Below are positions 8,333 to 17,201 of a stretch of DNA of 64,000 bases, piece after piece (the stretch's first letter is position 1; each line of letters begins with the position of its first letter). Position numbers and translations under genes: made by a program. The DNA is from Buttiauxella ferragutiae (GTDB taxonomy: Bacteria; Pseudomonadota; Gammaproteobacteria; Enterobacterales; Enterobacteriaceae): assembly GCF_001654915.1 (NCBI RefSeq), contig NZ_LXEQ01000061.1; one strand, given 5' to 3'. Below the pieces are notes generated by a model. That model had not been told where the DNA came from. It ran no database searches and saw only the letters and a list, made by a program, of their open reading frames with translations.

Positions 8333-9622
8333 ATGACCCCTGCTGATTTAGCGTTCGACCAACAACATATCTGGCACCCGTACACGTCTATGACCCAACC
8401 GTTACCGGTTTATCCGGTGGTAGCGGCTACGGGCTGCGAACTGCAACTTGCTGATGGTAAAGCCCTTGTTGACGGGATGTCGTCCTGGTGGGCGGCGATT
8501 CATGGCTACAATCACCCGCGTTTAAACCAGGCGATGAAAGACCAGATTGACCAGATGTCACACGTGATGTTCGGCGGTATCACCCACCCACCCGCGGTGG
8601 CACTGTGTCGTAAACTGGTCGCCATGACGCCGGAAAATCTTGAATGCGTTTTCCTTGCCGACTCCGGCTCTGTCGCCGTTGAAGTGGCGATGAAAATGGC
8701 GTTGCAGTACTGGCACGCAAAAGGCGAACCACGCCAGCGTTTCCTGACTTTCCGTCATGGTTATCATGGCGATACCTTTGGTGCGATGTCAGTGTGTGAC
8801 CCGGATAACTCGATGCACAGCCTGTGGCAAGGTTATCTCCCTGAACATTTATTTGCCCCTGCACCAGATTGCCGTTTTGACGACGAATGGAATGAAATGG
8901 ACATCGTGCCGTTCGCCCGTTTGATGGCCGCTCATCGCCATGAAATTGCCGCCGTTATCCTCGAACCCATCGTCCAGGGCGCGGGCGGCATGCGCTTTTA
9001 TCACCCTGAATGGCTGCGTCGAATCCGCCGCATGTGCGACCGCGAAGGCATATTGCTGATTGCCGATGAGATAGCGACCGGCTTTGGTCGTACAGGCAAA
9101 TTGTTTGCCTGCGAACATGCAGGGATTTCAGCGGATATTCTGTGCCTTGGTAAAGCGCTGACCGGCGGCACGATGACGCTTTCCGCCACGCTCACCACGC
9201 GCCAGGTTGCCGATACCATTAGCGACGGCGAAGCCGGATGCTTTATGCACGGCCCGACGTTTATGGGCAATCCGCTGGCCTGTGCGGTCGCGACCGAAAG
9301 CCTCACCTTGCTGGAAGAAGGCCACTGGCAGCAGCAAGTTAATGCTCTGGAACAGCAGTTACTGGAAGGGCTTAAACCCTTGCAGAATTGTGAGCAAGTA
9401 GCAGATGTGCGCGTGCTTGGGGCCATTGGCGTGGTGGAAACGCATCATCCGGTGGATATGGCTGCACTTCAGGCGTTCTTTGTTGAGCAAGACGTGTGGA
9501 TCCGTCCATTTGGCCGCCTGATTTATCTGATGCCACCTTACGTCATCACGCATGAACAGCTAGCAAAATTGATCACCGCCGTAACGAATGCGGTAGAAAA
9601 CCCTGCCTTCTTCAAAAGCTGA
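8333..9622 (+). CDS. bioA: Adenosylmethionine-8-amino-7-oxononanoate aminotransferase
   Basis: BioA is the PLP aminotransferase that converts KAPA to diaminopelargonate using SAM as the unusual amino donor. It has 429 residues, the standard length. Diagnostic stretches are the N-terminal IWHPYTSM, DGMSSWWAAIHGYNHP, the cofactor aspartate in LIADEIATGFGRTG, and the Schiff-base lysine in CLGKALTGG. It is transcribed alone, divergently from bioBFCD, with the start just inside the BirA operator region and a very short leader. Confidence 0.98.
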   Translation: MTPADLAFDQQHIWHPYTSMTQPLPVYPVVAATGCELQLADGKALVDGMSSWWAAIHGYNHPRLNQAMKDQIDQMSHVMFGGITHPPAVALCRKLVAMTPENLECVFLADSGSVAVEVAMKMALQYWHAKGEPRQRFLTFRHGYHGDTFGAMSVCDPDNSMHSLWQGYLPEHLFAPAPDCRFDDEWNEMDIVPFARLMAAHRHEIAAVILEPIVQGAGGMRFYHPEWLRRIRRMCDREGILLIADEIATGFGRTGKLFACEHAGISADILCLGKALTGGTMTLSATLTTRQVADTISDGEAGCFMHGPTFMGNPLACAVATESLTLLEEGHWQQQVNALEQQLLEGLKPLQNCEQVADVRVLGAIGVVETHHPVDMAALQAFFVEQDVWIRPFGRLIYLMPPYVITHEQLAKLITAVTNAVENPAFFKS

Positions 9623-9692
9623 GCACCAGCAAGCCGCTCACAGATGCACTACACTTCGAGGATCTTTTCATGCGCCCAACCGGGAGAGTCAA

Positions 9693-10373
9693 ATGAAAAT
9701 CCTCATGGTTTTAACCTCGCACAATCAACTGGGCAATACCGGCAAACCCACAGGCTTTTGGCTTGAGGAGTTTGCCGCGCCGTATTATGTCTTTCGTGAC
9801 GCAGGTCTGAATATTACTCTCGCTTCACCACAAGGTGGCCAACCGCCGCTTGATCCCAAAAGTGATGAGCTGGATGCACAAACCGACGACACTCGCCGTT
9901 TCCGTCATGATACTGACGCACAAAAGCGGTTAGCTAATACTGAAAAGCTTGCCACCATCCGCGCTGAAGATTTTGATGCGGTGTTTTACCCCGGCGGCCA
10001 CGGGCCATTGTGGGATTTGGCAGAAGATGAACACTCGATCACATTGATTGAACAGTTTTGGGCGGCGGGTAAGCCTGTTGCCGCGGTTTGTCATGCGCCA
10101 GGCGTGTTACGCAAGGTGAAAAAACCGGATGGGTCACCGCTGGTGAAAGGCAAACGGGTGACCGGTTTTACCAATAGCGAAGAGGATGGCGTTGGCTTAA
10201 CCGCCATCGTGCCATTCCTGGTGGAAGATGAGCTGAAAAAAGCCGGTGGGCTATTCGAGCGCACTGATGACTGGGGCGAGTACGCGGTGGTCGACGGGCA
10301 TCTGGTGACCGGGCAAAACCCGGCGTCGTCAGCTGTAGCGGCCGAAGAACTGCTTAAACTATTGAAACTCTAG
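9693..10373 (+). CDS. DJ-1/PfpI family protein (type 1 glutamine amidotransferase-like)
   Basis: A 226-residue cytoplasmic protein of the DJ-1/ThiJ/PfpI superfamily, nearest in layout to the HchA/Hsp31-like single-domain members. The nucleophile elbow AAVCHAPGVL places a cysteine at 133 followed by histidine 134, and FYPGGHGPLWDL (98-109) supplies the usual glycine-rich oxyanion region. Family members act as glyoxalase III or deglycase-like detoxification enzymes or as stress chaperones, and which applies here cannot be told. It has a clear ribosome site (GGGAGA) and sits 16 nt before ybhB in the same direction. E. coli lacks a gene at this site between bioA and ybhB. Confidence 0.85.
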   Translation: MKILMVLTSHNQLGNTGKPTGFWLEEFAAPYYVFRDAGLNITLASPQGGQPPLDPKSDELDAQTDDTRRFRHDTDAQKRLANTEKLATIRAEDFDAVFYPGGHGPLWDLAEDEHSITLIEQFWAAGKPVAAVCHAPGVLRKVKKPDGSPLVKGKRVTGFTNSEEDGVGLTAIVPFLVEDELKKAGGLFERTDDWGEYAVVDGHLVTGQNPASSAVAAEELLKLLKL

Positions 10374-10389
10374 TAAGGAAGGTTCGGCT

Positions 10390-10866
10390 ATGAAACTCTT
10401 TAGTCAGGATATTAAGGAAGGCGACAAACTTCCCGCACGCCACGTTTTTAACGGCATGGGTTACCAGGGCGACAACATTTCCCCGCATCTTGCGTGGGAT
10501 GAAGTCCCGAGCGGAACCAAAAGTTTTGTCGTCACCTGTTATGACCCGGACGCGCCGACGGGCTCCGGCTGGTGGCACTGGGTAGTGGTGAATCTTCCTG
10601 CTGATACCCGCGTATTGCCGCAAGGTTCTGGCTCAAATTTAGTGGAGTTACCCGAACCTGCGATTCAGACACGCACCGATTTCGGCAAAGCGGGATACGG
10701 TGGAGCAGCACCGCCGAAAGGCGAAACTCATCGCTATATCTTTACCGTGTATGCCCTCGACGTGGAACAGCTTGAGGTTGATGAAAATGCATCCGGCGCC
10801 ATGGTCGGCTTTAACGTCCATTTCCACTCTTTAGCCAGTGCCTCTATCACCGCAATGTTCAGATAG
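10390..10866 (+). CDS. ybhB: YbhB, PEBP/RKIP-family protein
   Basis: A 158-residue member of the phosphatidylethanolamine-binding-protein (Raf kinase inhibitor) family. The two ligand-pocket motifs CYDPDAPTGSGWWHWVV (about 57-73) and GEAPPKGETHRY-like GGAAPPKGETHRYIFTVYALD are present. The E. coli orthologue is the same length. No enzymatic role is known. It lies between bioA and ybhC as in E. coli and follows the DJ-1-like gene by 16 nt, probably on one transcript. Confidence 0.95.
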   Translation: MKLFSQDIKEGDKLPARHVFNGMGYQGDNISPHLAWDEVPSGTKSFVVTCYDPDAPTGSGWWHWVVVNLPADTRVLPQGSGSNLVELPEPAIQTRTDFGKAGYGGAAPPKGETHRYIFTVYALDVEQLEVDENASGAMVGFNVHFHSLASASITAMFR

Positions 10867-10878
10867 TCCGCTTTTTAT

Positions 10879-10903
10879 GAAGCCGATTTGCACAATCGGC
10901 TTC
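10879..10903 (+). terminator. Hairpin after ybhB
   Basis: GAAGCCGATT (10879-10888) pairs perfectly with AATCGGCTTC (10894-10903), followed by CTGTTTC. The 10-bp stem is strong and the T tract is weak. Confidence 0.6.
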
Positions 10904-10977
10904 CTGTTTCACTCAACTTAGTATAAAAAAGCAGGCTTTAAGACCCCATTTTAAAATTGCATTGCAAGGAGCAAGCC

Positions 10978-12276
10978 TTGAACACATTTTCGGTTTCTCG
11001 TCGGGCAGCTGTGCTCGCTTTTGCTGTGGCTTTGTCGGCCTGTAGCTCAACACCGTCGGCAGAACGCCCTTCTACACAAGCAGCACCAGGCACTCAATCT
11101 CGCCCGATTTTATCGTCCGATGAAGCGCAGAACTTTGTTCAGGCGCGCTACTTCTCATCTAAGAATAAAGATGAAGCTCCATGGACTCCTTCCTCGATTC
11201 GCCTTCCTCAGCAGCCTGACTTTGTTGTCGGTGCCGCGGGTGGCGCAGGTGTAACGCATACGTCTATTCAGGCCGCCGTTGATGCCGCCATGATGAAACA
11301 CAGCAACAATCGCCTGTACATTGCGATTCAACCGGGCGAGTACGCCGGTACCGTTTATATTCCTGCGGGTTCTGGCAGCGTGACGCTGTACGGCACCACT
11401 GATAACGCTGCTGATGTCAAAATCACCATGCCACTGGATTCTGAAATCGACGTGAATACCTGGCGCCGTGCCGTTAACCCAGCAGGCAAATATATGCCGG
11501 GTAAACCAGCCTGGTACATGTTTGATAGCTGCCAGAGCAAGCGCACTGCAACCGTCGGTATCATGTGTTCTGCCGCAGTCTGGTCACAGAACAATGGTTT
11601 GCAGATGCAGAACCTGACTATCGCCAACACCCTGGGTGACAGCGTTGATGCGTCTAATCATCAGGCCGTCGCGCTGCGTACTGATGGCGACAAAGTGCAG
11701 TTGAACAATGTTCACCTGCTGGGCCGTCAGAACACCTTCTTCGTCACCAACAGCGACGTGCAAAACCGCCTGTTGACTGACCGTCAACCGCGCACCCTGG
11801 TAACTAACAGCTACATTGAAGGCGATGTGGATGTGGTTGCCGGCCGAGGTGCAGTGGTGTTTGATAACACCGATTTCCGCCTGGTAAACAGCCGTACGCA
11901 AGAAGGCTCGGTATTTGCTCCGGCAACTCAGCCAAACATTTATTACGGCTTCCTGGCAATTAACAGCCGCTTCTCAGCTGCTGGCGAGAACGTTGCACAA
12001 CTGGGCCGCGCCTGGGATGTTGAAGCCACTGAAAACGGTTATGCCGCAGGCCAGACTTCAAACGGCCAGGTGGTTATCCGTGACAGCGTGATCAACGAAG
12101 GTTTCAACAACGCGAAACCGTGGGGCGATGCCGTAGGTTCTAAACGTCCGTTCACCGGCAACATCGGTACTAAAGGCGAGAAAGGCGAAATTCAGCGCGA
12201 CCTGAACGACGCTAACGCAAACCGCCTGTGGGAATTCAACAACCGCGGCGTAGGTAGCCAAGTCGTTACCCACTAA
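10978..12276 (+). CDS. ybhC: YbhC, outer-membrane lipoprotein of the pectinesterase family (acyl-CoA thioesterase)
   Basis: The predicted product is 432 residues with a lipoprotein signal (AVALSACSS, lipid-bearing Cys at about 21). The start is the TTG at 10978: AAGGAG lies six bases before it and the protein then begins (M)NTFSVSRRAAVLAF, matching E. coli YbhC. An upstream TTG at 10957 has no ribosome site. The right-handed beta-helix pectin methylesterase signature regions are visible (ALRTDGDKVQ, GRQNTFFV, YIEGDVDVVAGRGAVVFDN). The E. coli protein has reported acyl-CoA thioesterase activity despite the family name. A strong terminator follows. Confidence 0.93.
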   Translation: MNTFSVSRRAAVLAFAVALSACSSTPSAERPSTQAAPGTQSRPILSSDEAQNFVQARYFSSKNKDEAPWTPSSIRLPQQPDFVVGAAGGAGVTHTSIQAAVDAAMMKHSNNRLYIAIQPGEYAGTVYIPAGSGSVTLYGTTDNAADVKITMPLDSEIDVNTWRRAVNPAGKYMPGKPAWYMFDSCQSKRTATVGIMCSAAVWSQNNGLQMQNLTIANTLGDSVDASNHQAVALRTDGDKVQLNNVHLLGRQNTFFVTNSDVQNRLLTDRQPRTLVTNSYIEGDVDVVAGRGAVVFDNTDFRLVNSRTQEGSVFAPATQPNIYYGFLAINSRFSAAGENVAQLGRAWDVEATENGYAAGQTSNGQVVIRDSVINEGFNNAKPWGDAVGSKRPFTGNIGTKGEKGEIQRDLNDANANRLWEFNNRGVGSQVVTH

Positions 12277-12299
12277 TATTAAGCCCATGGCTTAAAACA

Positions 12300-12327
12300 A
12301 AAAACCTCGCATTGCGAGGTTTTTTTG
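12300..12327. terminator. Bidirectional terminator between ybhC and pgl
   Basis: AACCTCGC (12303-12310) and GCGAGGTT (12314-12321) form an 8-bp stem with a 3-nt loop. It is flanked by an A run on the left and a T run on the right, so it can end both ybhC and pgl transcripts. Confidence 0.9.
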
Positions 12328-12344
12328 TCATCATAATCAAATGG

Positions 12345-13343
12345 TTATACTGCGTTAACCACCACCCACATCGGTCCCTGCCCTACAGCATAGCGGCCTT
12401 TCTCTTCAAGCAAACCTTGCTCACCCGTGATTTGATAAACCGCGATATGGTGCGATTTCTGGCCTGCAGCAATCAGATATTTACCTGAGTGATCAACGTT
12501 GAAGCCACGCGGTTGGCTCTCAGTCGGCTGGTAGCCTTCCACTGCCAGAACGCTGCCATCTTCAGAAACACTAAATACCGTGATAATGCTGGCGGTGCGG
12601 TCGCAAGTGTAGAGATGCCGACCATCAGGCGTGATATGGATATCAGCCGCCCAACGGGTATCAGAGAAACCTGGAGGCATGATATCCAGCGTCTGCACGC
12701 ATTCAATTTTCCCCAGGGTATTTTTCAGTTCCCACACATCCACAGAACCGTTCAGTTCGTTAACGCAATAACCGTATTGCTGATTCGGGTGGAACGCCAT
12801 ATGACGTGGCCCAGCACCTTCAACGGTGGTCACTTCTGCCGGGGTTTGCGCGACCAGATGGCCGTCGTCAGACAGAGTAAACTGGCAGATGCGATCTTGC
12901 TTCAATGCCGGAACCCACAAGGTGCGGTTGTCCGGGGAAATATTGGCGGAGTGGCAACCTTCTAAACCTTCCGCCACATCGACAACCTCGCCAGGCAGAC
13001 CGTCGTTAGCCAGGCTCACCACACTGACGCTGCCCGCATTGTAAGATGCGCTGAACAGGAAACGGCCTTGATGGTCGGTCGAAATGTGCGTTGGGCTGCC
13101 CGGAATTGACGTGACACCGGCTTCGGTAAGCATGCCGTCATCTGGCGCAATGCGGAAGGCAATCACACGAAACTCGGGGCGCACTCCCACATACAGATAA
13201 CGTTTGTCAGGGCTTATCACCATCGGCTGAACCTGTCCTGGCACGTCCACTACCTGAACCAGCGTAAGCTCGCCACCAGAATTAAGTTGCCAAACGTGGA
13301 TTTGCTGGCTTTCCGGGCTGGCGGTATAAACAGTTTGTTTCAT
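12345..13343 (-). CDS. pgl: 6-phosphogluconolactonase (lactonase-propeller type)
   Basis: Pgl hydrolyses 6-phosphogluconolactone to 6-phosphogluconate, the second step of the oxidative pentose phosphate pathway. The 332-residue protein (E. coli 331) is of the seven-bladed beta-propeller lactonase family. Repeated blade motifs such as SPDKRYLYVGVR, SPDNRTLWVPAL, HPNQQYGYCVNELNGSVDVW and TPDGRHLYTCDR are evident. It is divergent from ybhA, as in E. coli, with a 142-nt shared upstream region. Confidence 0.97.
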   Translation of the reverse strand: MKQTVYTASPESQQIHVWQLNSGGELTLVQVVDVPGQVQPMVISPDKRYLYVGVRPEFRVIAFRIAPDDGMLTEAGVTSIPGSPTHISTDHQGRFLFSASYNAGSVSVVSLANDGLPGEVVDVAEGLEGCHSANISPDNRTLWVPALKQDRICQFTLSDDGHLVAQTPAEVTTVEGAGPRHMAFHPNQQYGYCVNELNGSVDVWELKNTLGKIECVQTLDIMPPGFSDTRWAADIHITPDGRHLYTCDRTASIITVFSVSEDGSVLAVEGYQPTESQPRGFNVDHSGKYLIAAGQKSHHIAVYQITGEQGLLEEKGRYAVGQGPMWVVVNAV

Positions 13344-13485
13344 GAATTATCTCTCCTCCCAACGTCTTGAGTAATAGTCACAAGGGTAGTGCGTTTTGCC
13401 GCTTCGTGTTGTCATTTTGAACAACGCCGCAAGCGGTGTAACATCGGCACAGGCCTTATGATTCTGAATTTGACTGGAACCCTAA

Positions 13486-14304
13486 ATGACTTATCGCGTA
13501 ATCGCCCTTGATCTTGACGGCACGTTACTCACGCCGCAAAAAACCATTCTTCCTGAATCACTGACAGCTTTACAACGCGCGCGTGACGCTGGCGTGAAAG
13601 TTGTCATTGTGACGGGCCGCCATCACGTTGCCATCCATCCTTTTTATCAGGCACTGGCTCTGGAAACACCTGCAATTTGCTGTAACGGTACTTACTTGTA
13701 TGATTATCATGCAAAAAAGGTGCTTTCATCCGATCCTTTGCAGCCTCAACAAGCTAACCAGTTGATTGACCTACTGGATACCCATAACGTTCATGGGTTG
13801 ATGTATGTCGATGATGCGATGCTGTATCAGGAACCGACAGGTCATGTTTTGCGTACCGAGAACTGGGCTAAATCCTTGCCAGAATCTCAGCGCCCGGTGT
13901 TCCGCCATGTGAATTCTCTGCGCGAAGCCGCACATGAAGTGGATGCTATCTGGAAGTTTGCGCTGACTGATGAAGACACTGTGAAATTGCAAAACTTCAC
14001 ACAGGTTGTGGAGCAAGAACTAGGTCTGTCGTGTGAGTGGTCATGGCATGATCAGGTTGATGTGGCACAACGCGGCAACAGCAAAGGCAATCGCTTAGCG
14101 CAATGGGTTGCATCTCAAGGTTTATCAATGAGCCAGGTCATTGCCTTTGGCGATAATTTTAACGATTTGAGTATGCTGGAAACTGCCGGACTCGGTGTGG
14201 CAATGGGCAATGCCGATGAGGCAATTAAAGCCCGTGCCGATTTGGTGATTGGCACCAATCTGGAAACCGGTATCGCCGAGACGATTTATAAGCATTTGTT
14301 GTAA
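13486..14304 (+). CDS. ybhA: Pyridoxal phosphate phosphatase YbhA (HAD superfamily)
   Basis: A 272-residue HAD phosphatase of the Cof subfamily (class IIB cap). Motif I ALDLDGTLL (7-15) holds the nucleophile aspartate, motif II is VTGR (about 43-46), motif III is KGNR, and motif IV is GDNFNDLSML. The E. coli orthologue dephosphorylates pyridoxal phosphate and other small phosphates. It lies between pgl and the converging modC, in conserved order. Confidence 0.95.
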   Translation: MTYRVIALDLDGTLLTPQKTILPESLTALQRARDAGVKVVIVTGRHHVAIHPFYQALALETPAICCNGTYLYDYHAKKVLSSDPLQPQQANQLIDLLDTHNVHGLMYVDDAMLYQEPTGHVLRTENWAKSLPESQRPVFRHVNSLREAAHEVDAIWKFALTDEDTVKLQNFTQVVEQELGLSCEWSWHDQVDVAQRGNSKGNRLAQWVASQGLSMSQVIAFGDNFNDLSMLETAGLGVAMGNADEAIKARADLVIGTNLETGIAETIYKHLL

Positions 14305-14314
14305 TGAATTTTAT

Positions 14315-14340
14315 TGGCGGGCAGCGAAACACGCCCGCCA
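14315..14340. terminator. Hairpin between converging ybhA and modC
   Basis: TGGCGGGC (14315-14322) pairs with GCCCGCCA (14333-14340), a GC-rich 8-bp stem placed between two converging genes. The flanking T/A tracts are short, so termination strength is uncertain. Confidence 0.6.
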
Positions 14341-14345
14341 GTAAT

Positions 14346-15404
14346 TCACGCGGTTATCGAAACACTCTTAATTTGCGCATACAACCATTGGCCCGGTTTT
14401 ATCATTAGCTCGTCCCGCGCCCACGGGCTAATCCGCGCCCACAACGTTCTCGACCCGACTTCCAGTTGCACTTCCACCTGCCCTTCATCGTCATAACATT
14501 GCGCGACTTTCGCCCGCAACACGTTACGGATGCTGCTGTTGACTGGCGGCTGAAGAATCAATGAAACGTCTGAGGCCTGGATGCGAATGCGTAACGACGC
14601 CTGCAACGGTTTATCCAGTTTATTGACCCACAAATGCTGATCGCCCAGCGCCAGTGCAGTCATCGCGTAATGCGGATGATGTTCCAGTACGGTCACTTTG
14701 AGCACGCTACTTTGCTGCTCTTTCGGTAACCACGGGTGCATCACGCTACTGCCCCACACTTCTTCCAGATTGCCAAAGGCTTTCACTTTACCCGCATCCA
14801 GCACCAGCACTTTATCTGCCAAGTGGAGAATTTCCTCCAGCGAGTGGCTGACGTAAAGCATCGGGATGTTAATTTCTCGCGCCAGCCGCTGCAAATATGG
14901 CAGCAATTCACGCTTACGCGGAATATCCAGCGAGGCGAGCGGCTCATCAAGCAACAACAGTTCTGGAGATGTCAGCAAGGCACGGCCAATCGCCACACGC
15001 TGTTTTTCACCGCCCGAAAGGCTCCACGGGAAGCGCTCAAGCAACGGTTCAATACCGAGTAACGCGACCATTTTGTCGAACTGCCCTGCGGCGGATCTGT
15101 GCATACCGTATTTCAGGTTGCCACGCACGCGGTAATGCGGGAACAGGCGTGCGTCCTGGAATACATAACCAATACGACGTTTTTCCGGGGCCAGAAAATG
15201 CTTCTTTTCTGCGTCGCTCAACACCCGATCATTAAGCACGATCCGGCCTTGTTGCGGATGTGTCAGACCACTAATCGCATTAATCAGCGAGGTTTTCCCG
15301 GCACCTGAAACGCCAAATACTGCCGTAATGCCCATGCCGGGTAAGGTTTCGTTTATCTCAAGACGATGTTCGCCCAGCGTCTGAACAAAATTGAGTTCCA
15401 GCAT
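14346..15404 (-). CDS. modC: Molybdate ABC transporter ATP-binding protein
   Basis: ModC powers molybdate import through ModB. It has 352 residues, the E. coli length. Walker A is GVSGAGKTS (about 33-41), the signature is LSGGEKQRVAIGRAL, Walker B is LLLLDEPLASLD, and the H-loop is LYVSHSLEE. The C-terminal roughly 70 residues form the Mop/TOBE molybdate-binding domain (SIRNVLRAKVAQCYDDEGQVEVQLEVG). It overlaps the modB stop by one base, in an operon read from modA. Confidence 0.97.
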   Translation of the reverse strand: MLELNFVQTLGEHRLEINETLPGMGITAVFGVSGAGKTSLINAISGLTHPQQGRIVLNDRVLSDAEKKHFLAPEKRRIGYVFQDARLFPHYRVRGNLKYGMHRSAAGQFDKMVALLGIEPLLERFPWSLSGGEKQRVAIGRALLTSPELLLLDEPLASLDIPRKRELLPYLQRLAREINIPMLYVSHSLEEILHLADKVLVLDAGKVKAFGNLEEVWGSSVMHPWLPKEQQSSVLKVTVLEHHPHYAMTALALGDQHLWVNKLDKPLQASLRIRIQASDVSLILQPPVNSSIRNVLRAKVAQCYDDEGQVEVQLEVGSRTLWARISPWARDELMIKPGQWLYAQIKSVSITA

Positions 15405-16096
15405 CAGACTGCCCCTATCCGCTTACGGCTCTGTCGTGCCAGCCATTCCGCCACCAGCAAAGACACCAGCGCTAATACAATCGAAATCACGCACAAACGT
15501 GCTGCCGCATTTTCGCCGCCAGGGGTTTGAATCAGGGTGTACATCGCCGAAGGAATAGTGCGGGTTTCGCCGGGAATATTTGAAACGAAGGTAATAGTTG
15601 CGCCGAATTCGCCAAGTGAACGGGCAAACGCCAGCACCGTTCCGGCAATAATGCCCGGTAGGGTCAACGGTAGCGTGATGGTGCAAAATACCCGCCAGCG
15701 CCCGGCTCCCAACGTGCGAGCAGCCTGTTCGAGTTTCATATCTACGCCTTCCAGCGCCAGGCGAATCGCTCGTACCATCAGCGGGAAGGACATCACCGCG
15801 GCAGCCAGTACCGCTCCGCGCCAACTGAAAGCAAAAGTGATACCAAAAACATCGTAAATCCAGGCGCCAATCACGCCACGTCGCCCCATTGCAATCAGCA
15901 ATAAGTAACCGACCACCACGGGCGGGAGCACTAAGGGAAGATGGATAATGCTGTCGAGCAGGGCTTTGCCAGGGAACCGGCAACGCACCAGCACCCAGGC
16001 AAAGAAGATCCCAAAAGGAAGACTAAACAACACCGCAAGGGTTGAGACTTTCAGGCTCAGCAGTACCGCCTGCCATTCGGGATCGGTCAATATCAT
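15404..16096 (-). CDS. modB: Molybdate ABC transporter permease
   Basis: The inner-membrane channel subunit, 230 residues with about five to six hydrophobic segments. The ABC-permease EAA loop is visible as MKLEQAARTLGAGRWRVFCTITLPL, which docks with ModC. Its ends abut modA and modC with one-base stop/start overlaps at 16096 and 15404. Confidence 0.97.
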   Translation of the reverse strand: MILTDPEWQAVLLSLKVSTLAVLFSLPFGIFFAWVLVRCRFPGKALLDSIIHLPLVLPPVVVGYLLLIAMGRRGVIGAWIYDVFGITFAFSWRGAVLAAAVMSFPLMVRAIRLALEGVDMKLEQAARTLGAGRWRVFCTITLPLTLPGIIAGTVLAFARSLGEFGATITFVSNIPGETRTIPSAMYTLIQTPGGENAAARLCVISIVLALVSLLVAEWLARQSRKRIGAV

Positions 16097-16869
16097 TATT
16101 TGGTCGTAAATCCGTAACGTTGGAAGATAGCAGCCGCTTCCGGTCCTTTCAGATAAGTGTAAAACGCACTTACCGTTGGGTTGTCGTGGCCTTTCACAAT
16201 GGCAATCGGGTATTCCACTTTTTTGTGGGAATCTTCAGGGAATGTGCCCACCACTTTCACACCTTTACTGGCTACGGCATCGGAACCATACACGATACCT
16301 ATAGGTGCTTCGTCACGTTCAACCAATGCCAGGGCGCCGCGTACATCTTCTGCCGGAGCTAATTGTGGTGATAGCGTATCCCAGGCACCTAATTTTTGCA
16401 GCGCTTCTTTGGCATAAATGCCTGCCGGAACGTGGTCTGGATCACCCACAGCAAGACGGCCCCCTTTCAGCAACGCAGCCCAGTCAGTTTTAGCATTAAT
16501 CGCAACATCGCCAATATTGCTGGCTTTAGGTGCCACCACAACCAGACTGTTGCCGAGCAGTGTTTCACGGGAATCGGCTTTAATCGTATCTTTGCCGACC
16601 ACGTAATCCATCCATTTCTGGTCGGCAGAAATGAATAAATCAGCAGGTGCGCCAGCTTCAATTTGGCGCGCCAGCGTTGAAGATGAAGCGAAAGAAGAGG
16701 CAATTTCGACCGCCTTCCCTTTCTGATATTGGGTCGCAATATCCTGCATCGCGTTAGTTAACGATGCGGCAGCAAAAACGGTAATTTTGTTGTTATCGGC
16801 GAATGCTTGCGCGGCCATTGTGACGCTCAGTGCCGCGCCGAATGCCAGACGTACCCACTGCTTAGCCAT
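16096..16869 (-). CDS. modA: Molybdate-binding periplasmic protein
   Basis: The periplasmic molybdate/tungstate receptor, 257 residues as in E. coli. It has an N-terminal signal peptide ending near QAFA (residues 1-24), then the mature KITVFAAASLTNAMQDIA. FASSSTLARQIEAGAPADLFISAD contains the ligand-contact serine and alanine backbone region typical of ModA. It is the first gene of modABC. A ModE-type operator sits 20 nt upstream of its start. Confidence 0.97.
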   Translation of the reverse strand: MAKQWVRLAFGAALSVTMAAQAFADNNKITVFAAASLTNAMQDIATQYQKGKAVEIASSFASSSTLARQIEAGAPADLFISADQKWMDYVVGKDTIKADSRETLLGNSLVVVAPKASNIGDVAINAKTDWAALLKGGRLAVGDPDHVPAGIYAKEALQKLGAWDTLSPQLAPAEDVRGALALVERDEAPIGIVYGSDAVASKGVKVVGTFPEDSHKKVEYPIAIVKGHDNPTVSAFYTYLKGPEAAAIFQRYGFTTK

Positions 16870-16888
16870 GTTTTACTCCATTGAGTTT

Positions 16889-16914
16889 CGTTATGTAGCG
16901 CACAATATAACGAT
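16889..16914 (-). promoter_or_regulatory. ModE-type operator of modABC
   Basis: On the minus strand the site begins ATCGTTATATTGTGCG and ends TACATAACG. It preserves the two half-sites (CGTTATAT and ACATAACG) of the E. coli modA operator bound by ModE-molybdate, and lies just before modA. No modE gene is next to it, so the regulator must be encoded elsewhere or be lost. Confidence 0.8.
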
Positions 16915-17201
16915 GCTAAGAAGGAATTTACAGAACTTATCGGCAAGAAAGCCGGAAACTTGATCCAAATCCTGGTTGCCTGTTACATGAGCATGAAGCC
17001 AGACAAGTTTTATTCAATACCAATATGGCACCTGAATTATATTCAGATAATATATAAATCAATGCTAAATATATTTTTAAAATACCATTAAATTTATTTT
17101 AGATATTAGAGCTAAAAATAAAAAAACAATAAAATGCCACATAACATTATGTTTATATTGATATATCATAAATATCTTTAATTATTACATGACCAACAAT
17201 A
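16915..17201. other. AT-rich gap at the mod / ybdN-like junction
   Basis: About 290 nt with no supported gene where E. coli carries acrZ and modEF. From about 17030 it is strongly AT-rich, unlike its flanks, and should hold the ybdN-like promoter. One frame (about 16909-17091, plus) reads through KEFTELIGKKAGNLIQIL and similar residues but has no start with a ribosome site, so I treat it as non-coding or a remnant. Confidence 0.5.

Noticed and set aside
16909..17091. Protein-like plus-strand frame (KEFTELIGKKAGNLIQIL...) between modA and the ybdN-like gene
   Set aside because: It overlaps the ModE operator, has no usable start with a ribosome site and matches nothing I know. At best it is a remnant.
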